DNA of 64,000 nucleotides. Source: Psychrobacter sp. LV10R520-6 (GTDB lineage: Bacteria > Pseudomonadota > Gammaproteobacteria > Pseudomonadales > Moraxellaceae). A program made the translations under genes and the position numbers. Below the pieces are notes generated by a model, which was not told the DNA's origin, made no database searches, and was given only the letters and a program-made list of their open reading frames with translations. The DNA lies in NCBI RefSeq assembly GCF_900182925.1, contig NZ_LT900024.1, forward strand, positions 682,001-746,000. Reading direction: 5' to 3'. Below, one piece after another: positions 47,944-57,220 of the stretch. Numbering within the stretch: position 1 is the first letter of the stretch; each line of letters starts with the position of its first letter.

Positions 47944-49992
47944 ATGAAGAATAAGTTACCTCGCTCTACTATTTTATTGCCGGTATTTGTGCCGGCGGCT
48001 GTCATCATGCTTCTATTAATGATTGGCACTGCTGTTAACCCTGAAGCGGCTGGCGAGCTATTCAGTACCGTGCTGAATTTTACCACCAATACTTTTGGTT
48101 GGTTTTATATGCTGGCCGTGGCACTGTTTTTGATGTTTATTATTGCATTGGCATTTTCGCCTTATGGCAGTATTAAGTTAGGTCCCGATCACGCTGAGGC
48201 TGAGTATAAGTTCCTCGAGTGGTTTGCTATGTTGTTTTCGGCAGGTTACGGGATTGCTTTGCTGTTCTTTGGAGTAGCAGAGCCGGTAATGCACTTTGCC
48301 AGTCCGCCACTCTCTGATCCACAGACCATCGAGGCTGCCAAAGAAGCGATGCAAATTGCTTATTTCCATTGGGGCTTTCATATTTGGGCCATCTACGGGG
48401 TGGTAGGGTTATCACTGGCGTATTTTGCCTTTCGTCATGGTTTGCCGCTGTCGATACGCTCGACGCTATATCCGTTAATCGGTGATAAAATCTATGGTCC
48501 TATCGGCCATACCGTCGATGTGTTTGCGATTGTGGGTACCATGTTTGGTATTGCTACCAGCTTAGGTCTGTCGGTATCGCAAATTAACGCGGGCTTAAAC
48601 TATCTGTTACCAGATCTGATTCCAGTTAACACGACGGTACAGGTCATCGCTATTGCCTTAATTACAGCAGCGGCCTTGGTATCAGTATTAGCGGGGATGG
48701 ATAAAGGCGTGAAGCGCTTGTCTATCTTAAATATGGTGTTGGCAACTGCACTGATGTTTTTCGTATTTATCGTCGGTCCGACCATATTTATTCTCAATGC
48801 CTTTATGGAAAATACCGGCAGCTACTTGGGTAATATTGTTGAGCGTACCTTTAGTTTGCAAGCTTATGAAAGCAGCGATTGGATGGGCAGTTGGACGTTG
48901 TTTATTTTTGCATGGACGATTGCCTGGGCACCATTTGTTGGTCTGTTTATTGCCAAAATTAGCCGTGGTCGTACCATCCGTGAATTTGTGTTTGGGGTGA
49001 TGCTGGTACCTACCTTCTTTACCTTCTTTTGGTTTTCGGTATTCGGTGATACCGCCCTGCATATGATTATGGTAGATGGTTATACCTCCTTAATCGCTGA
49101 TGTACAAAATAACCAAGCGATTGCGTTATTTAAACTATTAGAAAAACTACCCTTTACTGAGTTTGTCTCTTCATTAACCATTTTATTGATTATTACCTTT
49201 TTTGTGACTTCATCAGATTCAGGTTCACTGGTCATTGATTCATTAGCCGCTGGTGGTCATAGTGATACGCCATGGTGGCAGCGGACGTTTTGGGTAGTGA
49301 CTGAAGGGGCGGTGGCATCAGTGTTACTGCTTGCCGGTGGCCTGACTGCATTGCAAACAGCCGCTATTGTCAGTGCCTTACCCTTTGCAATTATTATATT
49401 AATCTCGATGTTTGGGATGTGGCGTGCGTTACGGATTGAGGGACATCGTAACCAGAGCCTTGGCAATGATAATAGAATACCACCGCATCTACTCAAACCC
49501 TCGGCATGGCGCGAGCGTATTGACTATATGACTGATAAGCCCACTAGTGATAAAGTCTTAAGCTATATCAAAGAGGTGATTATGCCCTCAATGATAGAAG
49601 TGTCGACTAAGTTTTCGGAAACCGGCTGGACGACTCATGTCAATTACGATGCGGTCAATAATCGCGCCGTCCTTGAGTTACAACGTGGTGATGATGTCGA
49701 GTTTTGGTATGAAGTGCGTTTATCTGAACATGATGCACCAGATTACTACACGGAGGATAAAGCTGATGAATTGCCACAAGAGCATGATCATCGTGCTGAA
49801 GTCTATCTACGCCGCGGTGGTCAGACCTATGACTTATATGGTTATCAGTCCGAGGCAGTCATCAATGATATTATTGATCAGTTTGAGAAGTATTTACACT
49901 TCATAAATGTCTCACCAGATACTTTACCGTGGCGTATGCAAGAGCATGATGACGATATTACGCTAGAACAGGGCAGTGTGTTTGATAAATAA
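47944..49992 (+). CDS. betT: BCCT-family betaine/choline transporter
   Basis: 682 aa with AAGAGAC before the ATG. Twelve membrane helices; the family signature in TM8 reads SDWMGSWTLFIFAWTIAWAPFVG with the invariant W-T-x(5)-W, and the G-x-G-like MFGIATSLGLSVSQINAG forms the substrate site region. A C-terminal cytosolic domain of about 175 residues (from about 505) is present, as in osmotically gated BetT. It imports choline, betaine or similar compatible solutes with Na+ or H+. The exact substrate is inferred; no betA or betB gene is next to it. Confidence 0.92.
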   Translation: MKNKLPRSTILLPVFVPAAVIMLLLMIGTAVNPEAAGELFSTVLNFTTNTFGWFYMLAVALFLMFIIALAFSPYGSIKLGPDHAEAEYKFLEWFAMLFSAGYGIALLFFGVAEPVMHFASPPLSDPQTIEAAKEAMQIAYFHWGFHIWAIYGVVGLSLAYFAFRHGLPLSIRSTLYPLIGDKIYGPIGHTVDVFAIVGTMFGIATSLGLSVSQINAGLNYLLPDLIPVNTTVQVIAIALITAAALVSVLAGMDKGVKRLSILNMVLATALMFFVFIVGPTIFILNAFMENTGSYLGNIVERTFSLQAYESSDWMGSWTLFIFAWTIAWAPFVGLFIAKISRGRTIREFVFGVMLVPTFFTFFWFSVFGDTALHMIMVDGYTSLIADVQNNQAIALFKLLEKLPFTEFVSSLTILLIITFFVTSSDSGSLVIDSLAAGGHSDTPWWQRTFWVVTEGAVASVLLLAGGLTALQTAAIVSALPFAIIILISMFGMWRALRIEGHRNQSLGNDNRIPPHLLKPSAWRERIDYMTDKPTSDKVLSYIKEVIMPSMIEVSTKFSETGWTTHVNYDAVNNRAVLELQRGDDVEFWYEVRLSEHDAPDYYTEDKADELPQEHDHRAEVYLRRGGQTYDLYGYQSEAVINDIIDQFEKYLHFINVSPDTLPWRMQEHDDDITLEQGSVFDK

Positions 49993-49993
49993 A

Positions 49994-50141
49994 TATAGCC
50001 AATATTAAGTAAAATGGATAAGTATATGGTTTCTTATAGCTGGTAAAAATTTTTCTAGCTTGCTGTGTGACTACGTCACTCCAGAGGCTTCGAAAATTTC
50101 TTCCAGCCATACTACATCTTTTCTAAATTAGCTTAAATATA
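49994..50141 (+). repeat. Dispersed intergenic repeat, copy C
   Basis: 148 bp starting two bases after the BCCT stop. The core gcttgctgtgtgactacg, tcactccagaggcttcgaaa differs from copy A at single positions. It ends gcttaaatata. Confidence 0.8.
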
Positions 50142-50182
50142 TCAAGGTTAAAACTTGCAATATACGTACGAATGCTTAGAAT

Positions 50183-50218
50183 AACGGCTTGTTTTCATTG
50201 CAAATCAAGCCGTTTTTT
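50183..50218 (+). terminator. Rho-independent terminator
   Basis: aacggcttg, 14-base loop, caagccgtt, T6. It lies between the BCCT gene and dusB, and ends on the dusB start codon. Confidence 0.8.
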
Positions 50219-50350
50219 ATGTTTATAGATATTTCAAATACTTCTGTTTCGCAAGTAAAAAATAATAGTGACCATCCTTTATTGCAGCCGCTAAAAATTG
50301 GCGGCTTGACAGTCGAAAACCGTCTCATAGTTGCCCCGATGGCAGGGGTT
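50219..50350 (+). pseudogene. dusB: dusB 5' fragment
   Basis: 44 codons from the ATG. They end LIVAPMAGV, the first FMN-binding motif of tRNA-dihydrouridine synthases (the family normally continues TDxPFR). The IS3-type element follows directly. A Ser/Asn-rich leader of about 20 residues precedes the conserved LKIGGLTVENR. Confidence 0.85.
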
Positions 50351-50386
50351 CGGAGTTTATCAAGCTAGTTGTCACCATAAGCCGGT

Positions 50387-51469
50387 TTAAGCGGCTTTTA
50401 ATTTATCCTGTTTCTGCTCTTTTACTGGGTTCAATGTCGTCGGCCCAACTGGTGAGCAGTTTCTAACCTCTTTTGAGCCCCAACGTATAGGGTTTTCAGC
50501 TTTAGCGAGATCCATCGTCATCTTACGCTGAGCTAATATCTCAACATCTTCACCCGTGTGGCGCTGATTGGGGGTCACAAAGCGAAGCTGACTGTGCTTA
50601 TGCTCATAATTATACCAGCGAGTGAATGTAAGTACCCATCGTCTTGCATCATTCAGGCTTTCAAAGCCTTGTGTTGGCCAATTAGGGCGATACTTACAGG
50701 TTTTAAACAGCGACTCTGCAAACGGATTATCATTACTTACCCTCGGTCTACTATAAGAAGTAACCACACCAAGCTCATACGCTTTCATACGCATGGTTTG
50801 TGCTTTCATGGGTGCGCCATTGTCTGAGTGTAATACCACACCCGTGTGTAGCGCATTTTCACTGATTAACGTACGCTGTAGCAGCTCGGCTGCCAGTGTT
50901 CCTGACTCGTGATCATGCACTTCCCAACCGACAATCTTACGGCTATACACATCCTCAATCATGTACAGATAATAAAACTGCCCGCGAACAGGGCTTGGCA
51001 AATAAGTGATGTCCCAGCAGAACACTTGGCAGGGTCCTGTCGCCGTGAAGGTCTTTGGTGCCTTTGATACTCGAGGGGCAAGACTGCGACCTCGATGATT
51101 GAGTTGTTGGTGTTGCTTAAGTACCCGGTAAAAAGTGGACTCTGAACCATAATACAACCCCTCATCAAGCAGTGTCGGTACAATCTGGGTGGGCGGCAAG
51201 CTTGCAAAGCGTGGCAGGTTACACACGGCAATGATCGCGGCTTGCTCAGACGCGCTTAGCTTGTTCTTCGGTACGGGACGTATGGCATCTAATCGCTTGT
51301 CCCAGCTCACCTGACCCGCGCGGTACCAGCGCCGATAGGTACGTAAGCTAATTCCAACCTCTTCACAGGCAAGGTTAATTCTAGCACCTGACTGATTCGC
51401 GTCTTGTATCCACGCTAGATATTGTTTGCGCTCTGGCAGCAAGGTCAGTCGTCCTCGTGCTCCTCCCAA
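50387..51469 (-). CDS. IS3-family transposase OrfB (DDE integrase)
   Basis: 360 aa. HTH-containing N-terminus (RINLACEEVGISLRTYRRWYR), then the rve integrase domain with DDE residues in CWDITYLPS, VLHSDNGAPM and NPFAESLFKT. It overlaps OrfA by 25 bases in the -1 frame, opening at TTG in a gcgttttggg stretch. The expected active product is an OrfAB fusion made by -1 frameshifting at the T4 run (inference from the family). Confidence 0.92.
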   Translation of the reverse strand: MGGARGRLTLLPERKQYLAWIQDANQSGARINLACEEVGISLRTYRRWYRAGQVSWDKRLDAIRPVPKNKLSASEQAAIIAVCNLPRFASLPPTQIVPTLLDEGLYYGSESTFYRVLKQHQQLNHRGRSLAPRVSKAPKTFTATGPCQVFCWDITYLPSPVRGQFYYLYMIEDVYSRKIVGWEVHDHESGTLAAELLQRTLISENALHTGVVLHSDNGAPMKAQTMRMKAYELGVVTSYSRPRVSNDNPFAESLFKTCKYRPNWPTQGFESLNDARRWVLTFTRWYNYEHKHSQLRFVTPNQRHTGEDVEILAQRKMTMDLAKAENPIRWGSKEVRNCSPVGPTTLNPVKEQKQDKLKAA

Positions 51470-51942
51470 AACGCATCCAACTTTTTTCTGAGCACCAGTA
51501 AAGCGGCGGTTTCAGCCAACGCTTTCTCTTTTCGGGCAAGCTCGCGTTGTAGCTGTTTGATGTGTTTGCGATCCGTCTGCTGTTGACGCTTATCTTTAAG
51601 GCTTTGTTGTTTGCTGCTACTAAAGCCTTTTAGGGCGTCGCTACGCCACGCTTTGATTTGTTCGCTATAGAGTCCTTTACGGCGGCAGTATTCACTGAGT
51701 TCGGCTTCGCTTAGACTGCCGGTTTCAATGACGGTGGCAAGTTTGGTCGCGCTTGACCAGTCATTGGGGGTTCTCTTGTTTCCAGGCATGGGCTGACCTT
51801 GTTGTCGGGCTTGGTTGCGCCAATTATACAAAGTTTGTAGCCCAATGCCTTCATTTCTTGAGACTTCGGCGATGGATAGGTTCAAGGGTGGTTGTAGTTT
51901 GTTTAATATCGCCTGTTTACGTTCTTCACTATAGCGTGGCAT
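51445..51942 (-). CDS. IS3-family transposase OrfA
   Basis: 165 aa from the ATG at 51942 (MPRYSEERK). HTH_28-type domain LSIAEVSRNEGIGLQTLYNWRNQAR, a second helix-turn-helix-like segment, then a coiled-coil/leucine-zipper tail (KQLQRELARKEKALAETAALL) that mediates multimerisation. The frame stays open to 51990 near the element end. Confidence 0.9.
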   Translation of the reverse strand: MPRYSEERKQAILNKLQPPLNLSIAEVSRNEGIGLQTLYNWRNQARQQGQPMPGNKRTPNDWSSATKLATVIETGSLSEAELSEYCRRKGLYSEQIKAWRSDALKGFSSSKQQSLKDKRQQQTDRKHIKQLQRELARKEKALAETAALLVLRKKLDAFWEEHEDD

Positions 51943-52006
51943 GATGAGTCCTTGATGCCCCCATTTGGATTGTTTTTTTAGGGGTGACAACTATCCTGCC
52001 ATAGGG

Positions 52007-52918
52007 GGGGTTACCGACAATCCATTCCGAAAGTTATGCAAATCGTTTGGCGCCGGTCATGCCGTTAGTGAAATGATTATCGCTGATACGGCGCTTTATG
52101 CCCGTAAAAAGTCCTTATATCGCGCTAACTTTGATGGCGAGATAGCGCCCATTTCAGCACAAATAGCGGGCGCTGATCCGGATAAACTTGCTGAAGCTGC
52201 TCGTTATCAAATCGATAATGGCGCGCAGATTATTGATATTAATATGGGCTGTCCGGCCAAAAAGGTCTGTCGTAAGCTAGCAGGTTCAGCACTACTACAA
52301 GACGAAGATTTGGTCGCGCGGCTGCTTGATGCCGCAGTGAATGCGGTCAATGCTCCAGTCACCTTAAAGACGCGATTGGGTTATGAGAATGGCCGCGAAA
52401 ACATTCTACGCGTTGCCCGCCGCGCCGAACAGGCAGGCATTGCCGCGATTGCCATTCATGGTCGCACTCGTGAGGATATGTATAACGGTGAAGCGCGCTA
52501 TGAGCTGATACGCGAAGTTAAGGACAGTATCAGTATTCCAGTGATTGCCAATGGTGATATTGACAGTCCGCAAAAAGCCCAGCGCGTTTATGAGCTGACC
52601 GGTTGTGATGCAGTGATGATAGGGCGCGCGGCCCAAGGTCAACCGTGGCTATTTCGTGATATTAGACATTTTCTGCAGACGGGTGAGATGTTAGATGCAC
52701 CCAGTGTCAGCGAAATTAAAGAGATTGTGCTGACTCATCTACAAGAGCTCTACGACTTTTATGGAGAGTATTCTGGCTGCCGAATTGCTCGTAAGCATAT
52801 TGCATGGTATACCACCGGCATTCCTAATTCTAATGCCTTTCGGCAAGCGATGTATAGTGAGGAAAGTACCGCCGGACAATTTCAAGTGGTTGAGGCTTTC
52901 TTGATGAACCATGAGTAA
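52007..52918 (+). pseudogene. dusB: dusB 3' fragment (tRNA-dihydrouridine synthase B)
   Basis: About 303 codons beginning GVTDNPFRKL, in frame with the 5' fragment if the IS is removed. It has INMGCPAKKVCRKLAGSALL (with the catalytic Cys), TLKTRLGY, IHGRTREDMY and ANGDIDSP...MIGRAAQGQPWLF. The frame is also open back to a TTG at 51965 inside the IS end, giving a fused ORF of 317 aa, but it lacks the leader and the APMAG motif that holds FMN. It is very probably inactive unless the IS excises. Confidence 0.88.
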
Positions 52919-53943
52919 CAATAGGGCAGATTTGATAGCGTTCTATTACCGCTTAATAGTCTTTACCTGAAAGCATGACTATATTTGTTTCCCTAATTAT
53001 TGACAGTATGTTTTTGCTATTCTGAAGTTGCATACACATATCCAACATTAATGGAAATATAATAAATAAAAAGGATTTTTTATAGCGACCCCCTCAAAAA
53101 CGTTAATCATTAAATAGCAATATGGGTAAATTTTCTTCGGCTACTTATTCTCTAGCGCCTGCGATTAATGTCAGTATTCAATCTATAGGCTATCGTATAT
53201 TTCCAAGCACCCGTGGTGGGTAAACTACTGATAGAAAACCGAACCTTGCTCAGCGTGCATTCGCCAGAATTCTTCCTGGCGAGTATCACTAGATAGGTTT
53301 TTATCAATATCAACATAAAAAACTAATGGTCATATAAATGAGTAGGGCGGTGTGACTGTTTGGTGCTCCATCAGTAGTGACAGCTCCCTAACTTGCATTT
53401 ATACGGACGCATAATTAAAAGTTTAGCCCAATTGTTACAGCCTTTATTTTAGTATGGTCGGATCGGTGATTTTTTGGTATAAATTTCTTTAACATAAGGC
53501 CCGTTTTATAGGAGTAATGGGTGGTTCCTTAGTGAGGACTCGAAGCTTTGGCTGTAGCCCAAGTGATTTCAATGGGTGTAGGCTATTGGATTGCATCAGT
53601 GTACATCTGAGTGTACTTAATGAGCTTGGCTTGATGGTTTTTTGACTAGATTATCAGGTATATTTTTGAGTGTGGACGGCATGGTAGGAAGTAAACTGTC
53701 GGCTATAGCCCAAGTGTTTACGGTGTTTCTTAATTTTAACTTTGCTCTATACCAACAATAATACCAACATCAGGTTTGAAGATTGGTTAAATCGGCTTGT
53801 TTTAGGGTTCGCCATGATGGTGAGGGTATCCCCATTTTTGGGGTGTGAACTTCTTAACTCCCACCAATGATGGTTATCTGCTCAAAAGTAGCTGTTTTCT
53901 GAGTTTGGCTCCTACATAAGGAACCAAATTGACAGCCGTACAA
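52919..53943. other. 1-kb non-coding stretch at the island's left edge
   Basis: No credible gene. A 33-codon ORF at 53122-53223 is the best frame and is not convincing. The segment is AT-rich and contains two similar pieces (gctttggctgtagcccaagtg near 53551 and tcggctatagcccaagtg near 53699), suggesting old repeats. It looks like decayed accessory DNA. Confidence 0.4.
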
Positions 53944-54492
53944 CTACTGGTTACGGTTCAACCAGTAGTCCTCAACATATTTAAAGAATAGCTTTTGCAA
54001 TGCATTCATGAACATCCCAAAATCTGCTAATGGTATTGTAATAGTACAATTCTCATCTTTTTTGGTTTTATTGTTATGTCTAGTATCAGAGAAAGCAACT
54101 TCAGTATTAAATATAAAACTTACCTTTGCATGTGCAACTGCATTTCTAATATGACTAACATAATCAATTCCTTCAGAATCAGTCGTGTAGTCAGATTCAG
54201 TTTTTGCATCATTTTTTATCGTATTAACGACTTCATTTAGTTTATCAAACTCAGATTCAAACCTACTTTTAATCTTTTCTTTTGGGATTACTAACATGGC
54301 GTATAGAGCCATGAGCATACTTCCTTGATTGTCAATTCCAATCGTAGTTATACTTTCTTGAACGTATTTATCCTGAAACTCAGCATTCTTATAATAATCA
54401 CTATTTAAGAAGTCCAAATTTTTCAGCTCTAAAAGAAATGAAACTGTTATATAACTTTGAATAAGTAAATTATCTTCTTGTGTTATGGTCAT
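53944..54492 (-). CDS. Putative HEPN-domain protein (pEK499_p136-like)
   Basis: 182 aa with GGAGA before the ATG. Mostly helical. The C-terminal half has HIRNAVAHAKVSF, with R116-N-A-V-A-H121 giving the Rx4H motif of HEPN ribonucleases, followed by a Thr/Lys-rich turn and a final helix NALQKLFFKYVEDYW. HEPN proteins of this type are often encoded on plasmids or in defense loci and cut RNA. It is the distal gene of a minus-strand cluster in the accessory island. The family assignment rests on this motif and fold pattern only. Confidence 0.6.
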   Translation of the reverse strand: MTITQEDNLLIQSYITVSFLLELKNLDFLNSDYYKNAEFQDKYVQESITTIGIDNQGSMLMALYAMLVIPKEKIKSRFESEFDKLNEVVNTIKNDAKTESDYTTDSEGIDYVSHIRNAVAHAKVSFIFNTEVAFSDTRHNNKTKKDENCTITIPLADFGMFMNALQKLFFKYVEDYWLNRNQ

Positions 54493-54736
54493 ATCCTGAT
54501 TCTCCCTGAAAACAGTTAGTTTATTACAAACACTCTAAGGAAAGGTGGGGTAGTTTTATTAATAGTGCTTAAAATCTACCCTGTAAAACTCTATTATCGA
54601 ACATAAATCTTACCAGTGGCAGCAGCGGAAATTAAGCCAGTGCGACGTTATTAATATTAATGGCTAATTATCGTTCAGTCGCCTACTGGTCATGGATTTA
54701 TATCTATTTCAGTGTCACAGTTTCTTACGGTATATT

Positions 54737-55357
54737 CTATTGATAGGGTCTTTTTTTCTTTGAACCTATTCTTGCTCCATAAATGATGAAGTGTACTAAC
54801 CATGAAAAAATTAGATATGGAGTAAAAAGTATTAAGAATATTCCGAAACCTTCTACGATACGATTCAAAATATAGTCTTCAAAATACGACTCACCTTCCT
54901 GTACTATCGCATTGAATGCTACTTCATCTTCTGGATTGACAAACTCTATTCGTCCTTCTGTTAGAAGATAAGGAAGAATATTGCGCATATCCTCATACTC
55001 ACAGTGAACATCTTTATTTGACCATATGTAACAACTATTTGTTTCTAGCATTTTACTGTCTACTAAACTACTTACATCTAGCATCCCACCATCAATAGTC
55101 TCAAAAAAAATCTTCATCGGAATATCAATATCATATAACCCCAAAAGCCTGTCTGTGGGATAAACAAAATACCTCAATTGTTTGTGAAGTTTTTGTCTGG
55201 AAGTGTTTATCATTGCAGAGCAATTAGCTTCACTCACACTACATTGTACAAACTGCCCTCTCTCATGAAAAACATCTTGTTGTCCTAAATAAAGACTAAA
55301 AGCCAAAGTTGGAACGGCTAAGACTATTGATAACCGAATATACTGTTTTTGATTCAA
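54737..55357 (-). CDS. Two-helix membrane protein of unknown function
   Basis: 206 aa starting at TTG with GAGG five bases before it. Membrane helices at about 7-25 (LSIVLAVPTLAFSLYLG) and 170-193 (GIFLILFTPYLIFSWLVHFIIYG). The 145-residue domain between them lies outside the cytosol by the inside-positive rule (C-terminal SKKKRP is inside) and has four cysteines. No known family recognised. It follows the 171-aa gene by 27 bases, so they are co-transcribed. Confidence 0.6.
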   Translation of the reverse strand: MNQKQYIRLSIVLAVPTLAFSLYLGQQDVFHERGQFVQCSVSEANCSAMINTSRQKLHKQLRYFVYPTDRLLGLYDIDIPMKIFFETIDGGMLDVSSLVDSKMLETNSCYIWSNKDVHCEYEDMRNILPYLLTEGRIEFVNPEDEVAFNAIVQEGESYFEDYILNRIVEGFGIFLILFTPYLIFSWLVHFIIYGARIGSKKKRPYQ

Positions 55358-55384
55358 ATCAACCTCGTAGATATTTTTTTAATT

Positions 55385-55900
55385 TCAAATAATTATGCTA
55401 ACCCACCTTCTCAAAACCAATCTAACTTTTTGATATTTAAAATAATAAATTAGGATAGTTTTTGGTTTTTTAATCGCATTATCAAATCCCGAGACTAATA
55501 TAGGACTTTCTGGATTTTCCCTAATTTCTTGAAAGCTTTTCTTATCTAATTTCTTAGCTCTATTATAGAAAGTACCAACGGTATCTTTAATTTGTGTCGC
55601 TACAGTTCTTTCGTTACTGGCTAACCCACTAAACGATATAGCGCTGCTGCAAAGTTGACGAGCAATCAATCTAAGTTCTTCCAATTTAGCTGTGTTGTCG
55701 TCTTTTAATGGTTTCATCATCTCACTATCTAGATGAACAAGGTTTTCCCTATATTCTTCCAGAAGAACTAAGATTTTTGCGGCCTCATTCGACATTATTT
55801 CACTGCGTTTTTGATTTCTCCATTGGTAGAATATAAATAAAGCAATCAATCCTGTGATGAAGGGCGCAATAGCTTTCCAGTCCCAGCTACAAAAATTCAT
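55385..55900 (-). CDS. Single-helix membrane-anchored protein of unknown function
   Basis: 171 aa with AGGAT before the ATG. One N-terminal membrane helix (WKAIAPFITGLIALFIFYQW), then a cytosolic helical region with LLEEYRENLVHLDSEM and LRLIARQLCSSAIS, likely a coiled coil. The C-terminus is basic. Unknown family. First gene of the pair with 54737; probably a small membrane-bound complex. Confidence 0.6.
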   Translation of the reverse strand: MNFCSWDWKAIAPFITGLIALFIFYQWRNQKRSEIMSNEAAKILVLLEEYRENLVHLDSEMMKPLKDDNTAKLEELRLIARQLCSSAISFSGLASNERTVATQIKDTVGTFYNRAKKLDKKSFQEIRENPESPILVSGFDNAIKKPKTILIYYFKYQKVRLVLRRWVSIII

Positions 55901-55954
55901 CTATAAATCCTACACCAAGTATAATTTCCATTAGAGTCTCAAATTTATAGTTTT

Positions 55955-56248
55955 TTAATTATTAGAACTATGATACTTCTCCACTGCCACAGTTCTTAGG
56001 TTCTCTACCAAGTCTAACATTAAATCTTTATCTCCCTGTCTGGTTAAGAAAGATAATAGATGGTTAGCTGTATACTCCTTTAAACCACCTACTGCATCAT
56101 TATCCAAAGCATCTACAAGGAAAGCGCCAAGTATTATTTTTTGCCTCGTTAACTTTTTATCAAGCTTCTGTTTCTCCCTATTTATTTTAAGTTCAAGCTC
56201 ATTAATCTTCTGCTGTTCTTTTAAATCATTACCACCAAGTAAGCTCAT
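55955..56248 (-). CDS. Mobilization accessory protein (TraD/MobC-like)
   Basis: 97 aa with AAGGAG before the ATG. Charged coiled coil (INELELKINREKQKLDKKLTRQK) then IILGAFLVDALDN and a short helical tail. Position and shape match the small TraD/MobC-like proteins encoded divergently from MobA/MobL relaxases on mobilizable plasmids, although sequence similarity is weak. The intergenic space to mobA would hold oriT. Confidence 0.5.
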   Translation of the reverse strand: MSLLGGNDLKEQQKINELELKINREKQKLDKKLTRQKIILGAFLVDALDNDAVGGLKEYTANHLLSFLTRQGDKDLMLDLVENLRTVAVEKYHSSNN

Positions 56249-56503
56249 ATCATCTCCTTAGATTATCAAATTATTTACTCACCTGACTATAGCAAGTTCG
56301 CCAGTATCTAACAATCTACTATGATATAGTTATTTGACGGATGTTTGCGTCCCACTGACTAAGTGCGAGTTTTCGACTTTACAAATGTTTATCCCTAACG
56401 GTCACACATTTATAAAATCAAAACATCGGCAGGGGTAAACCCCCACACCCCCAATACTACGAAAATATGTAGTACTAAAAATTAAAAATATGAGTATATA
56501 GAA
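56249..56503. other. Possible oriT between divergent mob genes
   Basis: Contains taagtgcg at 56360-56367, identical to the core of the IncQ/MobQ nic sequence, which sits inside a hairpin (aagtgcga / tcgactt). A second perfect hairpin, ggggtaaacccc, lies downstream at about 56434. The region between divergently transcribed mob genes is the standard oriT location. The nic match is short and could be chance. Confidence 0.35.
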
Positions 56504-57189
56504 ATGGCTATTTTCATCGCATCGACTAAATCCATATCACGAGGTAATGGACAAAGTGCGGTTGCCAGTGCGAGCTATCGCGCTGGTGTTGAGTTAGAAG
56601 ATAAGCGCTACGATAAGACCCAAGATTACTCAAAACGACATGGGGTGATGAGTGCAGATATTATTTTGCCGTCAGCGTTGGCTGCTGCCAACGCTGCTAT
56701 TGATCGCAGCGATTTAAGGAACAAAGCAGAGCTTGCCGAGAAAAGAAAAGATGCGCGAGTGGCTAGAGAATGGCTGGTTAATCTACCGCATGAATTGAGT
56801 GAGCAAGACCGTAAGGCGCTAGCGCATAAGTTCGCCCAAACCCTAGCCGATCGTTACGGCACGATTGCCGATTGTGCTATTCATCAACCCACACAAAAAG
56901 AAGTTGATCGAGGGGCAGACCCTCGCAACTTCCATGCTCATATCTTATTGAGGATTTGCAGGACGAATATGAAAGGACGAGTTATTCTCGTGGAAATAAA
57001 GACTTAATGACATGGACAAAGGGTATGAGTATTAAGAAGGAGTATCATCAAGCGTTATATGGTGATATTAAAGTACCTGAGCCTTTAGAGATTGATGTCA
57101 AAGTTGTTGTATCCGATAATCAACTTGAGCCTACAACAACTAAGACAGAGACCCCCAAACTACAGCGCTTTTATGCGCCTCGTCCATAA
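56504..57189 (+). pseudogene. mobA: MobA/MobL relaxase, internally deleted
   Basis: The N-terminal 155 codons are typical MobA/MobL: AIFIASTKSISRGNGQSAVA, ASYRAG, REWLVNLPHELS and DPRNFHAHILL with the HxH metal-binding motif. At about 56946 the frame breaks; the C-terminal tail (QDEYERTSYSRGNKDL, LYGDIKVPEP) continues in another frame to 57189. An internal deletion removed most of the catalytic region's C-terminal part and the whole helicase or primase part. It points to a former mobilizable plasmid or element. It is not functional as a relaxase. Confidence 0.8.
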
Positions 57190-57220
57190 AAGGTTATACG
57201 TGTAATAAAATTATGACGGC

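Larger units (their letters stand above)
50351..52006 (-). mobile_element. IS3-family insertion sequence in dusB
   Basis: About 1,656 bp with two overlapping transposase ORFs on the minus strand. The ends carry an imperfect inverted repeat; tagttgtcacc is identical near both ends. The host sequence ggggtt is found on both sides (50345-50350 and 52007-52012), consistent with a short target duplication, though G-runs leave its exact length open. Confidence 0.85.

Noticed and set aside
53122..53223. 33-codon ORF in the island's left edge
   Set aside because: No ribosome site, no hydrophobic or domain pattern, surrounded by decayed sequence.
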